This document shows positions 15,291 to 23,831 of a stretch of 64,000 bases of DNA, in pieces (positions within the stretch are counted from its first letter, which is position 1; every line of letters starts with the position of its first letter). The DNA comes from Cryobacterium inferilacus (GTDB lineage: Bacteria; Actinomycetota; Actinomycetes; Actinomycetales; Microbacteriaceae). The stretch is from assembly GCF_019599185.1 (NCBI RefSeq), contig NZ_JAIEUL010000009.1:86251-150250 (forward strand), written 5' to 3'. The notes under the pieces were generated by a model. It had not been told where the DNA came from, did no database searches, and worked only from the letters and a program-made list of their open reading frames with translations. Position numbers and translations under genes: made by a program.

Positions 15291-16184
15291 TCAGTCGGAG
15301 TGCCCCAGGGCGTCGGCTGACGCCCTGGCGGCTCTGGCGCGCCTGCTGGACTCCTCTGCGGCGACACGCGCCGACGCGCGGGCCTCGGCGAGCGCTTTCT
15401 CGTCGTCGGCGACGCCCCGCAGCCCGGCCTGGGCCGTGTCCAGTTGTTCGCGCACCTCGGCGATCTCCGCCTCGAGGCTGGCCCGGCGCAATGCGAGCCG
15501 GTGCGCACGACGGTCGAGGGCCTCGTTCTCCGCGGCGGCGGTGTCCGCCTCCCGTTCGAGGCGGTCGGCCTGCAGCCTGGCCTCCTTGCGACGGCGCACC
15601 TCGGCCAGGTCGACCGGGGAAGGCGTGCTGCCGGTGGGGGACCCGCTCCGCGGGGATGCTCCGTGCCAGGGCTCCGGATCGGGCACCGCCACGGCGCCGG
15701 CCAGCTCGACCGCCCCGAAGCCCTCCGCTCGCAACGGCTTGACCAGCAGCCCGCTGGCGACGGCCGCGGCCGCCGCGGCATCCGTGGTGCCGGCCAGCAG
15801 GGTTTGCTCCACCTCGGCCAGCACGTTCGGGGTGGGCGGATGCCCCAGGCCGTCTGCGGCCTCCGCGCCCTGGCGGGTGAGCGCGGCCACCAACGTGCGC
15901 CGCTCACCGCCGATGCGCCGCAGGTCCTCCCGGTCCAGCTGCTCCTGCGCGGAGCGCATCCGCTCACCGAGCCGCAGGAGGGCGTCAAGCTCGTCGGCGC
16001 TCTGTCGGGCGAGAAGGTTGACCAGCCAGGCCGCAGGGGCGGGTTTCCGCAGCGCGGCGACCTGCGTCGCAAGCGGCGCATCCGTGGGTTTGAGTTCACG
16101 CACCCTGTTGTTGCGCGCGGCGGTGAACTCCTGCGGCTGCAGCCCGTACAGGTCCAGGGCAATCGCGGTGAGGGTGGCGGTCAT
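15291..16184 (-). CDS. Conserved actinobacterial coiled-coil protein, function unknown
   Basis: About 297 residues from ATG 16184 (MTATLTAIALDLYGLQPQEF). The N-terminal half has conserved FTAARNNRVRELK, LRKPAPAAWLVNLLARQ, and LVKPLRAEGFGAVELAG segments. The C-terminal half (about 190-290) is a long Ala/Arg/Glu-rich coiled coil. I recognise it as a family common in actinobacteria without assigned function. A 12-residue upstream extension is possible but has no better start signal. Confidence 0.75.
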   Translation of the reverse strand: MTATLTAIALDLYGLQPQEFTAARNNRVRELKPTDAPLATQVAALRKPAPAAWLVNLLARQSADELDALLRLGERMRSAQEQLDREDLRRIGGERRTLVAALTRQGAEAADGLGHPPTPNVLAEVEQTLLAGTTDAAAAAAVASGLLVKPLRAEGFGAVELAGAVAVPDPEPWHGASPRSGSPTGSTPSPVDLAEVRRRKEARLQADRLEREADTAAAENEALDRRAHRLALRRASLEAEIAEVREQLDTAQAGLRGVADDEKALAEARASARVAAEESSRRARAARASADALGHSD

Positions 16185-16237
16185 GCACCCATCCTCGCCC
16201 GCGCGGGTCGCTGTCGCCACCGTTTCGGCTGCCGGTG

Positions 16238-16840
16238 TCAGCGCAGGCGCACCCCCGACGCCTTGAGTTCCAGCGCGGCCAGTGCGCGCATCACCCCGGC
16301 GTCACCCCGTCGCCAGGCGGAGACGGGGTCGGCATCGACGGCGGCCAGCACCGACAGCTTCTGATTCGTCAGGGCGCGGAGGGCCAGCATGTCCACCGTG
16401 ACCCCCGCCCCGACCAGCCGCCTGGTCGTGGCCGCCCGACGGGTGAACCGCAGGCGCGGCACGAGCCAGAACAGCAGGATCGTCGCCACCGGCACGACCG
16501 CGATTCCCCAGCCCAGGCCGACCGCGAGGTTCAATACCGCCTCCTGCTGGCTGCGTCCGGCCGCCTCCAGGCTCGCGCCCGCCCCGCTGGCCGTCGCGAA
16601 CGGTTCGCTGATCCCACCGCCGATGAGCGGTATCCCGTCGAGCCTGTCGCCGATGTCGCTCATGGTGCTGGCGAAGTCCGACCCGGCCGTCTGCATCTGC
16701 CGGCCGAACCGGGCCAGGTCGATCACCAGCGAATAGACGAACGCGCCGAGCGCCACCCACGCGGCGATGGCGGTGACGGCGAGCACGTCGACCGCGACCT
16801 GACGGGAACGCTGGGCGGGGAAGTCGGAGTAGAACTGCAT
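16238..16840 (-). CDS. Two-TM membrane protein, function unknown
   Basis: A 200-residue protein with two membrane helices (about 18-42 and 103-128). Between them is an extracytoplasmic loop with FASTMSDIGDRLDGIPLIGG. The cytoplasmic C-terminus is basic and contains the conserved DMLALRALTNQ motif and AWRRGDAGVMRALAALEL. It belongs to a family frequently seen in actinobacteria. No catalytic motif is visible. Confidence 0.75.
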   Translation of the reverse strand: MQFYSDFPAQRSRQVAVDVLAVTAIAAWVALGAFVYSLVIDLARFGRQMQTAGSDFASTMSDIGDRLDGIPLIGGGISEPFATASGAGASLEAAGRSQQEAVLNLAVGLGWGIAVVPVATILLFWLVPRLRFTRRAATTRRLVGAGVTVDMLALRALTNQKLSVLAAVDADPVSAWRRGDAGVMRALAALELKASGVRLR

Positions 16841-16917
16841 GCCTTCACTATTCCGTACGCCGTGGCTACCCTGTTCGGCAACGCGGTCAGCACTGGCGCG
16901 GAGAGGCGGAGAATCTG

Positions 16918-17118
16918 ATGACGACGGACGGACGAGGCCGCGTGATCGTGCGGGACGGGTCCTGGGGGTTCTTCTTCCTCCTGGCTTACATCGGAGCCGC
17001 CGTCTACTTCATCTCGGTATCCGACGGCTCCTTCTGGGCGGTGATCTTCGGCCTCCTCCAGGCGATCGTCTGGCCGGCCTACCTGGTCTACAACGCGCTG
17101 CTGCTGATGGGCGCCTGA
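16918..17118 (+). CDS. Small two-TM membrane protein
   Basis: A 66-residue protein with two predicted membrane helices (about 15-34 and 41-63) and an aromatic-rich start GSWGFFFLLAYIGAAVYF. GGCGGAG precedes the ATG by about eight bases. Its 3' end overlaps the 3' end of tctA by 31 bp on the opposite strand. Function unknown. Confidence 0.7.
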   Translation: MTTDGRGRVIVRDGSWGFFFLLAYIGAAVYFISVSDGSFWAVIFGLLQAIVWPAYLVYNALLLMGA

Positions 17119-18626
17119 GCGGCGGCGTTGGCGCGCCGGTGCCGCACGTGCTGTACGGCGCTGATCACAATGGCCACGGCCATCACCGAGTACAGCGACG
17201 CCGTGATCGGCGACGACACCAGGATGGCCAGGTCGCCCTCTGACACCGCCAGCGCCCGACGCAGCTCGGTTTCGGCCAGCGGGCCGAGGATGGCGGCGAT
17301 GAGCACCGGGGCAAGCGGAATCGCGAACCGGCGCATCACGAAACCGAGCACGCCGATGCCCAGTAGTAACCAGAGGTCCTTCATCGAGGACGCGATCGCG
17401 TAGACGCCGAAGACCGAGAACACGGCCACACCGGCGTAGAGGTAGTGCTTGGGCACCAGCAGCAGCTTGGCCCACACGGCGGCGAACGGCAGGTTGATGA
17501 TGAGCAGGAAGACCAGGCCGACGAACAGGCTGGCCAGTAGCGGCCAGACCAGGTCGGCGCTGCGCTCGAAGAGCAGCGGACCCGGCTGCATGCCGTACTG
17601 CTGGAACGCGGCGAGCATCATCGCCGCGGTCGCCGAGGTGGGCAGGCCGAGCGCGAGCAGGGCCCCCATCGCGGTGCCGGCGGTGGCGTTGCCGGCCGCC
17701 TCTGGGCCTGCGACGCCCTGGATGGCGCCCCTGGAGCCGAAGTCGGTGTCGCCGCGGCGTTTGGCCAGGCGCTTCTCTGTGCCGTAGGCGAGGAAGGTGG
17801 GCACCTCTGAGCCGCCCACCGGGATGGCGCCGAACGGCAGGCCGTAACCGGTGCCGCGCAGGAACGCCGGGAACGCGGCCGTGAACTCGCGCCAGCTGAG
17901 GTACGGCGAACCGCTGGCCTGGATGCTCATGGCCGGTCCTTCCCGGTGGATACGGGAAGCCACATGCAGAACCTCGCCCAGGGCAAGCAAACCCACGGTG
18001 ACGACGATGATCGAGATCCCGTCGAGGAATTCCGGCATCCCCAGGGTGAACCGGGCCGCGCCGCTTGGACCGTCGATACCGACCATGGCCAGTGACAGGC
18101 CGATCGCCAGGGCGATCAGGCCGCGCACCACGGATTCCGCCACGACCGCGGAGATGGCCACGAACGCGAAGGCGGCCAGGGCGAAGTATTCCGCCGGACC
18201 GAACAGGGTGGCCAGCTTGACCAGGTAGGGGGAGAAGAACACCACCAGAGTGGTGGCGATCATCCCCCCGGTGAACGCGCCGATCGCCGCGGTGCCGAGG
18301 GCCTTGGACGCCCGACCGTCCTTGGCCATCCGGTGGCCCTCGAAAGTGGTGGCGATGGCGGAGGAATTGCCGGGGGTGTTGAGCAGGATGCCGGAGGTGG
18401 AGTCGCCGAACAGGCCGCCGAAGTAGATGCTCGCGAACATGATGAACGCGCCGGTCGGGTCCAGGCTGAATGTGACCGGCAGCAGCAGCGCCACGGCCAT
18501 CGCCGAGCCCAGCCCCGGCAGCACGCCGACGGCGGTGCCGAGGATGGCGCCGATGAGCAGCCAGAGCAGGTTCATCGGGGTGAGGGCGACGGAGAAGCCC
18601 TCCAGCAGCAGGCCTAGTTGATCCAT
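17088..18626 (-). CDS. tctA: Tripartite tricarboxylate transporter, large permease
   Basis: About 512 residues with roughly 11-12 membrane helices, the TctA subunit of a TTT-family secondary transporter. The N-terminal GAILGTAVGVLPGLGSAMAVALLLP and LFGDSTSGILLNTPGNSSAIATTFEGH carry the duplicated P-G-L/N-T-P-G loops typical of TctA; the second half repeats these around GALLALGLPTSATAAMML. The start is ATG 18626 (MDQLGLLLEGF), with GGGAG upstream; it overlaps tctB by 13 bp, so translation is coupled. Substrates of this family include citrate and other di- or tricarboxylates; the specificity is not visible. Confidence 0.93.
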   Translation of the reverse strand: MDQLGLLLEGFSVALTPMNLLWLLIGAILGTAVGVLPGLGSAMAVALLLPVTFSLDPTGAFIMFASIYFGGLFGDSTSGILLNTPGNSSAIATTFEGHRMAKDGRASKALGTAAIGAFTGGMIATTLVVFFSPYLVKLATLFGPAEYFALAAFAFVAISAVVAESVVRGLIALAIGLSLAMVGIDGPSGAARFTLGMPEFLDGISIIVVTVGLLALGEVLHVASRIHREGPAMSIQASGSPYLSWREFTAAFPAFLRGTGYGLPFGAIPVGGSEVPTFLAYGTEKRLAKRRGDTDFGSRGAIQGVAGPEAAGNATAGTAMGALLALGLPTSATAAMMLAAFQQYGMQPGPLLFERSADLVWPLLASLFVGLVFLLIINLPFAAVWAKLLLVPKHYLYAGVAVFSVFGVYAIASSMKDLWLLLGIGVLGFVMRRFAIPLAPVLIAAILGPLAETELRRALAVSEGDLAILVSSPITASLYSVMAVAIVISAVQHVRHRRANAAAQAPISSSAL

Positions 18627-19246
18627 GAGAGCACTCCCGTGAGGATTCCGGAGGGAAGGTTGAGGCCGAGCCCGGCCGAGAAGGCCAGTTGGATGCACGA
18701 CGAGAAGATGATGGCGACACCGATGTCGAAGACCGGACGGTTGCTGCCCAGGGCTCTGGCGATGGCCCAGAACAGCGCGGCCCCGGCCAGCAGCCAGCCG
18801 AGTGGTTGCAGGATCAGGGTGAAGCCGACCAGGGCGCCGAAGACGGTGCCGGTGGTGCGCCAGTCGGTGGCGCCGATGCGCTTCTTGGTGGTCGGGTGCA
18901 CCGACGAGCGCACGACCCGGATCTCCGAGGTGGTGTCGATGTCGCCGAGGTCGGTGAGGAGGTCGGAGGACAGGCCGACGTTGCTGTCACCGTCGATGGT
19001 GCGGGGCGCACGGATCACCTGCACCGCCAGCAGCACCGCCAGGGTGTACAGCAGGCCGGCGACGATGGTCGGGAAGAACTGCGGCCCAGGCGTGCCGGAG
19101 CCCTCCGGAACCGCCATGGTCACGGTGCCCACGGTGAGGAACACGGCCAGGCCGAGCACCAGCACCGATACGATCAGTTCGCTGCGCCCGGTGAACCAGC
19201 TCGCCGGTTTCGCCTCGACGGGCGGGTGGGTCAGTGCGGTCGTCAT
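18614..19246 (-). CDS. tctB: Tripartite tricarboxylate transporter, small permease
   Basis: About 210 residues from ATG 19246, with four predicted membrane helices (around 30-50, 68-88, 140-160 and 170-205), the usual topology of TctB. The conserved PGPQFFPTIVAGLLY segment is present. An unusually long hydrophilic loop (about 95-135) lies between helices 2 and 3. The ATG overlaps the tctC stop (ATGA), consistent with one operon tctC-tctB-tctA. Confidence 0.9.
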   Translation of the reverse strand: MTTALTHPPVEAKPASWFTGRSELIVSVLVLGLAVFLTVGTVTMAVPEGSGTPGPQFFPTIVAGLLYTLAVLLAVQVIRAPRTIDGDSNVGLSSDLLTDLGDIDTTSEIRVVRSSVHPTTKKRIGATDWRTTGTVFGALVGFTLILQPLGWLLAGAALFWAIARALGSNRPVFDIGVAIIFSSCIQLAFSAGLGLNLPSGILTGVLSWIN

Positions 19247-20223
19247 AGTCCGAGCTCCTTGATGATGGCGGCCACCCGCACGGTTTCCTCTGCGACGAAG
19301 TCGTCGAGTTCCGCCCCGGTGGAGAAGCTGTCGCTCCACCGGTTGCGAGTCATGGCGTCCTCCCAGTCGGCCGTGGCGTGCATCTCGGTCACGATGGCCA
19401 CGAGCTCCTCGCGGGTGTCGTCGCTGATGCCCGCGGGGGCGACGTAGCCGCGCCAGTTGGACATCTCCACGTCCAGGCCCGATTCGATGAAGGTGGGCAC
19501 GTCGATGCCGTCGACGGGTTCCGCCGCCGAGGTGCCCAGGGCACGGATGGTGCCGGCCTCGATCTGGTCGCTGAACTCGTTGTAGCCGGAGATGCCCGCC
19601 GCCGCCGTGTTGGACAGCACCGAGGTGAGCACCTCGCCGCCACCTGAGTACGCGACGTAGTTCACCTGCTGCGGGTCGAAGCCGATCTCCTGGGCGAGCA
19701 GGCCGCTGAGGAGGTGGTCGATGCCGCCGAGCGACCCGCCCGCGATGGCGTGACCGCCCGGGTCGGCGGCCCAGCCGGCGGCGAAGTCCTCGATGGTCTC
19801 GTATGGCGAGTCCGCGGGGACCACGAGCACGTTGTAGTCGTCGGCGACCCTCGCGATCAGTGTGACATCATCCAGCGTGGTCTGGGTGTCGGCCAGCTCG
19901 ATGGCGCCGAGCATGACGGCTCCGGTGATCATCAGCACGTCTTCCCTGCCGTCCATCTGGCCGAGCTGGTTGAGGCCGATGGTTCCGCCGGCTCCGGGCA
20001 CATTCACCACCCGGGCCGTGTTCACCACCCCGTTGACCCGCATGGCCTGTTGCGACTCCCTGGCGAAGCCGTCCCAGCCGCCGCCAGGCGCGGCCGGGGC
20101 GATCAGGGTGAGCTTGCTGCGGGCGGTGGCGGTGCCACCGGAGGAACTGGCATTTGCTGTCGCGGCGACGAAGAACACCGCGGTCACGGCTGCGAAGGCA
20201 ACCGTGAGAATCGCTTTTTTCAT
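19243..20223 (-). CDS. tctC: Tripartite tricarboxylate transporter substrate-binding protein
   Basis: 326 residues, periplasmic-type binding protein of the TTT (Bug) family, secreted by the signal peptide MKKAILTVAFAAVTAVFFVAA (about 1-27). Bug features are LTLIAPAAPGGGWDGFAR, VVNVPGAGGTIGLNQL, and the ligand loop GGSLGGIDHLLSGLLAQEIG. The start is ATG 20223 with GAAAGGG upstream. No lipobox Cys is evident, so membrane tethering in this Gram-positive host would rely on an uncleaved signal or other means. It leads the tct operon, divergent from the two-component system. Confidence 0.93.
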   Translation of the reverse strand: MKKAILTVAFAAVTAVFFVAATANASSSGGTATARSKLTLIAPAAPGGGWDGFARESQQAMRVNGVVNTARVVNVPGAGGTIGLNQLGQMDGREDVLMITGAVMLGAIELADTQTTLDDVTLIARVADDYNVLVVPADSPYETIEDFAAGWAADPGGHAIAGGSLGGIDHLLSGLLAQEIGFDPQQVNYVAYSGGGEVLTSVLSNTAAAGISGYNEFSDQIEAGTIRALGTSAAEPVDGIDVPTFIESGLDVEMSNWRGYVAPAGISDDTREELVAIVTEMHATADWEDAMTRNRWSDSFSTGAELDDFVAEETVRVAAIIKELGL

Positions 20224-20380
20224 GCGCGAAACCCTTTCTAACAGCGACGTCGTTGTAGCCGCGGAAGTTGCTCTACCATTGCAGGACGTCGATGAGGATT
20301 CGTCCGTATCGGCCTTTCTGCTCTTTGATGCACATGACATGCTGCAGCCATCGATCGACGACACCGAGGTCTGGAGACAC
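20224..20380. promoter_or_regulatory. Divergent promoter region between tctC and the sensor kinase gene
   Basis: 157 bases separating the tct operon and the two-component genes. It holds two copies of GACGTCG (20246-20252 within CGACGTCG, and 20285-20291), possible half-sites for the response regulator. This is a guess from position; the copies are short. Confidence 0.3.
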
Positions 20381-21631
20381 ATGCCGGGCACGTCGTGGAT
20401 GCTCCGCCGTGGTTCGCTGCTGTTGTTGCAGGTGCTCATCGTGTCGCTGTGCGTCTGCCTCACCACCCTGGTGGCCGTGCGGGTGCAGGAGGCGAACCTG
20501 CGCTCCGCGACGGTGGAACGGGTGACCGACGTGGCGGAGAGCCTCGCCACGCTGCCGGCCGTGACCGAGGGAATCGGCGACCCCGATGACACGGCCGTGC
20601 TCCAGCCGCTCGCCGAGTTGGTGCGGCAGGCATCCGGGGTGGACTACGTGGTGATCACCGACGCCGACGGCCTGCGCATCACGCATCCGAACCCGAGTCT
20701 GGTGGGGTTGCCGGTGTCCACCGATCCCACCGCCGTGCTGCGCGGGGAGACCTTCGTGGGCACAGAGGAGGGCACCCTGGGTCGCACCCTGCGCGCCAAG
20801 GTGCCGGTGTTCGCGGACGGCGTGGTGATCGGAGCCGCGTCGGTGGGTCTGCTGGAGCGGCACATCAGTGACGACCTCGACCGTGCCATCGGCCAGCTCG
20901 CCCCGTGGGCGCTCGGCTCCCTCGTGGTGGGGTTCATCGCCGCCACCGCGGTTGACCTGGCCGTGCGGCGCCGCGTGGCCAGGCTTGAAACCGAGCTGCG
21001 CGAACTCGATGTGCAACGCCGGCTGGCCACGGTGTTGCGCGAGCAGACCCACGAATTCACCAATCGGCTGCACGTGCTCTATGGGCTCGTCGAGGCCGAC
21101 GCGCGCCGCGAGGCGCTCGATTTCATCGGCACCATCGTGCCGGTGAGCGTGGGTACAGACCCCCTCGTCGACGACCCCCGGCTGGCGGCCGTGCTGGCCG
21201 CGCACGCCGCGGAGCTGTCCGGCGGCGGCGGTGCGCTCCGGCTCGTCGACGGTTCGAGGGTGCTGCCTGGCCGGGTGAGTGATGCCGCCCTCACCGTGAC
21301 GGCGAACCTGCTGGCCAACGCGGTCGAGGCCACGGATGCCCGCGGCCGGGTGGACGTGCTCGTCACCGCCGATGACACCGGGTTCTCGGTCACGGTCTGC
21401 GACGACGGCCCCGGCCTCGATCTGGCCCAGCGTGGCCGGTTGTTCGAACGCGGCTTCAGCACCAAACAACGGGCGCGGCGCGGCGGGGTGGAGATCCCAC
21501 GCGGCGTGGGGCTGGCCCTGGTCCGCGACCTGGTGCGTCGCTCCGGCGGGCTGCTCGACGTCGGCCAGTCCCCGTCCGGCGGCGCCCGCTTCTCGGTGAC
21601 TCTGCCCGGCCAGGGGACGGTGGTGTCGTGA
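20381..21631 (+). CDS. CitA/DcuS-type sensor histidine kinase
   Basis: About 416 residues from ATG 20381 (GGAG four bases upstream). TM1 lies at about 12-34, followed by an extracytoplasmic PDC/Cache sensor domain (about 35-172) with DYVVITDADGLRITHPNP, and TM2 at about 174-195. The SpoB-like kinase core has the phospho-acceptor His224 in THEFTNRLHVLYGL, then N box NLLANAVEATDA, G1 CDDGPGLD and a G2 Gly-rich segment. It should sense a carboxylate, as CitA/DcuS kinases do, and phosphorylate the overlapping response regulator. Divergent orientation from tctCBA suggests it controls that transporter. Confidence 0.92.
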   Translation: MPGTSWMLRRGSLLLLQVLIVSLCVCLTTLVAVRVQEANLRSATVERVTDVAESLATLPAVTEGIGDPDDTAVLQPLAELVRQASGVDYVVITDADGLRITHPNPSLVGLPVSTDPTAVLRGETFVGTEEGTLGRTLRAKVPVFADGVVIGAASVGLLERHISDDLDRAIGQLAPWALGSLVVGFIAATAVDLAVRRRVARLETELRELDVQRRLATVLREQTHEFTNRLHVLYGLVEADARREALDFIGTIVPVSVGTDPLVDDPRLAAVLAAHAAELSGGGGALRLVDGSRVLPGRVSDAALTVTANLLANAVEATDARGRVDVLVTADDTGFSVTVCDDGPGLDLAQRGRLFERGFSTKQRARRGGVEIPRGVGLALVRDLVRRSGGLLDVGQSPSGGARFSVTLPGQGTVVS

Positions 21632-22362
21632 GGGCGCCGGGAACGATCCGCACGCTCGTCGTCGACGACGACGCATCCGTCTGCGGCCTGCACGTGCGCT
21701 ACCTGACCGCCCTGGCCGGCTTCACCGTGGTCGGCACGGCGGCCACTGGCGCCGAAGCGGTGGACTTTGTGGCCGCCACCGAGGTCGACCTGGTGCTGCT
21801 GGACATGCACCTGCCCGACTTCAGCGGGATCGAGGTGCTGCACCGGTTGCGCTCACTCAGCCACGAGGAACTGGCCGTGATCGTGGTGACGTCGGCCAAC
21901 GAGGCCGTCACCGTGCGGCAGGCGGCCGCGGCTGCGGTGGCGGACTACCTGGTCAAACCGTTCTCCCGGTCGGTGTTCGAGCTGCGGCTGACGGCGTATC
22001 GGGCCGCCAGCGCCGCCGCCGCGGCCAGCCCCGGCGGTGCGGGGGCGCTGCGACAGACGGAGATCGACGGCCTGCTGCGACCGGCGCGGTCGGCACAGAC
22101 CGTGCCGACGGTAACCGGGCCAGTGGCGCCCATCGCCCGCCTGCCGAAGGGACTGGCCGCACCCACCGTGGCCAGGGTGTTGCAGGTGCTGCGCGACCGG
22201 GAGGTGAGCAGCGCCACCGATGTGGCCGGCGCCTGCGGACTGGCCAGGGGCACGGCCCGGCGGTACCTGGAGTACCTGCGGCTCTCCGGGCAGGCGATCG
22301 TCACACACCGGTACGGCGTGCGCGGCCGGCCGGAGCTGCTCTACAGCGTCGCACCGGGATAG
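21628..22362 (+). CDS. CitB/DcuR-type response regulator
   Basis: 244 residues; the GTG start overlaps the kinase stop by four bases. The receiver domain (about 7-125) has Asp13/Asp14, the phosphorylation site Asp59 in LVLLDMHLPDFSG, Thr88 and Lys110 in YLVKPF. The C-terminal helix-turn-helix (about 180-240) has SATDVAGACGLARGTARRYLEYL, typical of CitB-family regulators of carboxylate uptake. Tct operon activation is the natural prediction. Confidence 0.92.
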   Translation: MRAPGTIRTLVVDDDASVCGLHVRYLTALAGFTVVGTAATGAEAVDFVAATEVDLVLLDMHLPDFSGIEVLHRLRSLSHEELAVIVVTSANEAVTVRQAAAAAVADYLVKPFSRSVFELRLTAYRAASAAAAASPGGAGALRQTEIDGLLRPARSAQTVPTVTGPVAPIARLPKGLAAPTVARVLQVLRDREVSSATDVAGACGLARGTARRYLEYLRLSGQAIVTHRYGVRGRPELLYSVAPG

Positions 22363-22369
22363 CCGCGGC

Positions 22370-22567
22370 TCAGGCGGCGCGACGCCCGCCGGCGGACTGC
22401 GCGGCCCAGAGCGCGATGCTGTCCCTGGAGTGCGCCGGCGCACGGTCGACGGTGACGGGCAGGTCGGCCGGCCCGTGTACCCCGGCGGGCACGGCCACGA
22501 CCGTTGCGGTCATGACGATGGGGCGGAGCGTGCGTTGGGCGGGGGGAGTGCGAAGGATGGTGGTCAT
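22370..22567 (-). CDS. Small hypothetical protein
   Basis: 65 residues from ATG 22567 (MTTILRTPPAQRTLRPIV), with AGAGGAC upstream. It has one weak hydrophobic stretch (VMTATVVAVPAGV) and a C-terminal VDRAPAHSRDSIALWAAQ segment vaguely like VDRAAMHLGLALI in the 14333 gene. The start contexts of both are similar. It could be a diverged relative; function unknown. It converges with the response regulator, seven bases apart. Confidence 0.5.
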   Translation of the reverse strand: MTTILRTPPAQRTLRPIVMTATVVAVPAGVHGPADLPVTVDRAPAHSRDSIALWAAQSAGGRRAA

Positions 22568-22738
22568 GACGAGTCCTCTCGGCCGGCGGCCCCGAGCGCG
22601 TTCGCGGCCGGTGATCCCATCGTCCCGGCCGGAGGTGCTCGGGGCATCCTCCCGATGGATGAACTCGTCTACGGCGGACGGCGTACCTGTGCCGTCGGGA
22701 GGCCGGGCCACGCGGTACGCCAGGCCCGGCCGCTCCGG

Positions 22739-23368
22739 TTACAGCTGGATGATCACGGCGATGACGGCGGCCAGCGCCAGCCCGCCGAAGAGAACACCGT
22801 AGAACCAGGTCATGAAGTTGGCCTTCCTGGCCGATACCTGCGCGCCGGCCTCCTGCAGGGCGGGCGGCCAGGCCTTGAGCACGTTCACGCCCGAGGCGTA
22901 CTGGCCGACCAGGATGCCGGTTCCCGCGAGCTGGCCCAGCACGGAACCGGCGAGCACGCCCGCACCCGCCACGCCGACGCCGGTCGCGGACAGGTCCATT
23001 CCCCGTGCCGCAGCGCCGAGTTGTTCCTGCTGCTTCGGACTGAACGGCTTGGACATCGCGCCGGCGGTGCCGACGAAGTCGTAGCGGGTGTCGGCCGCGG
23101 TGATCGTCAGGGTTCCCCACCCGCTGAAGACCGCGGAAATGGCCGTGACGGCCTCGTCGAACACGGTGCCGCTGTCGGTGACGAAGGACACCCGGCCGTT
23201 GGCGAGGGTGAGGATCCCCGGCGGGCACAGCCAGCCGAAGAACTTGCTCTTGCGCCAGTACATGCCGGACGCGAGCGTGAGAGCAGCGGCCGGAACGGCG
23301 GCTGGTTGTGCGGATCCCCCGGGTGATGGCACGGAGGCGGGCTGTGAGAAGTCCTGGTTCTGTTCCAT
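22739..23368 (-). CDS. GRAM/PH-like membrane-anchored protein, function unknown
   Basis: 209 residues. A Pro/Ala-rich start (1-30) is followed by a beta-rich PH/GRAM-like domain (about 31-110: GILTLANGRVSFVT, GTLTITAADTRYDFVG). Gly-rich helical segments (about 125-170) and a C-terminal membrane helix (WFYGVLFGGLALAAVIAVII, about 187-208) follow. No catalytic residues are apparent. It is an isolated gene, or is preceded by the small membrane protein at 23432. Confidence 0.7.
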   Translation of the reverse strand: MEQNQDFSQPASVPSPGGSAQPAAVPAAALTLASGMYWRKSKFFGWLCPPGILTLANGRVSFVTDSGTVFDEAVTAISAVFSGWGTLTITAADTRYDFVGTAGAMSKPFSPKQQEQLGAAARGMDLSATGVGVAGAGVLAGSVLGQLAGTGILVGQYASGVNVLKAWPPALQEAGAQVSARKANFMTWFYGVLFGGLALAAVIAVIIQL

Positions 23369-23431
23369 GACCGTGAGCCTAGCGGGCGGCGTTCGCCGGA
23401 CCGGCTCAGCGCGGGGGAGCGATATCCCTGA

Positions 23432-23734
23432 TCAGCTGCGGGACTGCAGGAAAACCATGATGAGGGTGCCCGCGCCGTAGAGCAGCAGCTTGCCGCGGTA
23501 GCCGGCCCACCAGGAGCGCGGCGCCGGCTGTTCGTCGTCCGTCGCGGCATCCGTACCGTCGGCGGAATCGGGGGCGAGCGGAGTGCCGTCGGCATCGGAG
23601 CGGGCCGCGGGGCGACCGGCGGAAGCGGCGTGCAGCGGGCGAGAGCCGAGGCGCTCGAACGGACGCGCGAGAAACGCCGGGATCTCGATCCGGTCGAACT
23701 CGTCGCCCGGCTTGTCGTTCTTGTTCTCAGTCAT
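23432..23734 (-). CDS. Small single-TM protein, function unknown
   Basis: 100 residues from ATG 23734 (MTENKNDKPGDEFDRIEIP) behind a GGAGGGGAG tract. The N-terminal two thirds are hydrophilic and Asp/Ala-rich. One C-terminal membrane helix occurs in GKLLLYGAGTLIMVFLQ. The start choice rests on the purine-rich ribosome site; an upstream extension reads into non-conserved sequence. Confidence 0.6.
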   Translation of the reverse strand: MTENKNDKPGDEFDRIEIPAFLARPFERLGSRPLHAASAGRPAARSDADGTPLAPDSADGTDAATDDEQPAPRSWWAGYRGKLLLYGAGTLIMVFLQSRS

Positions 23735-23831
23735 CCGTATTTTCTCCCCTCCCTCTGATTGTACGCAAATATCCTGATCGGCCTGCCGCACCGTCGCCAC
23801 CGCGAACCCCACCGCCGGTAGGGGGAGCCGG

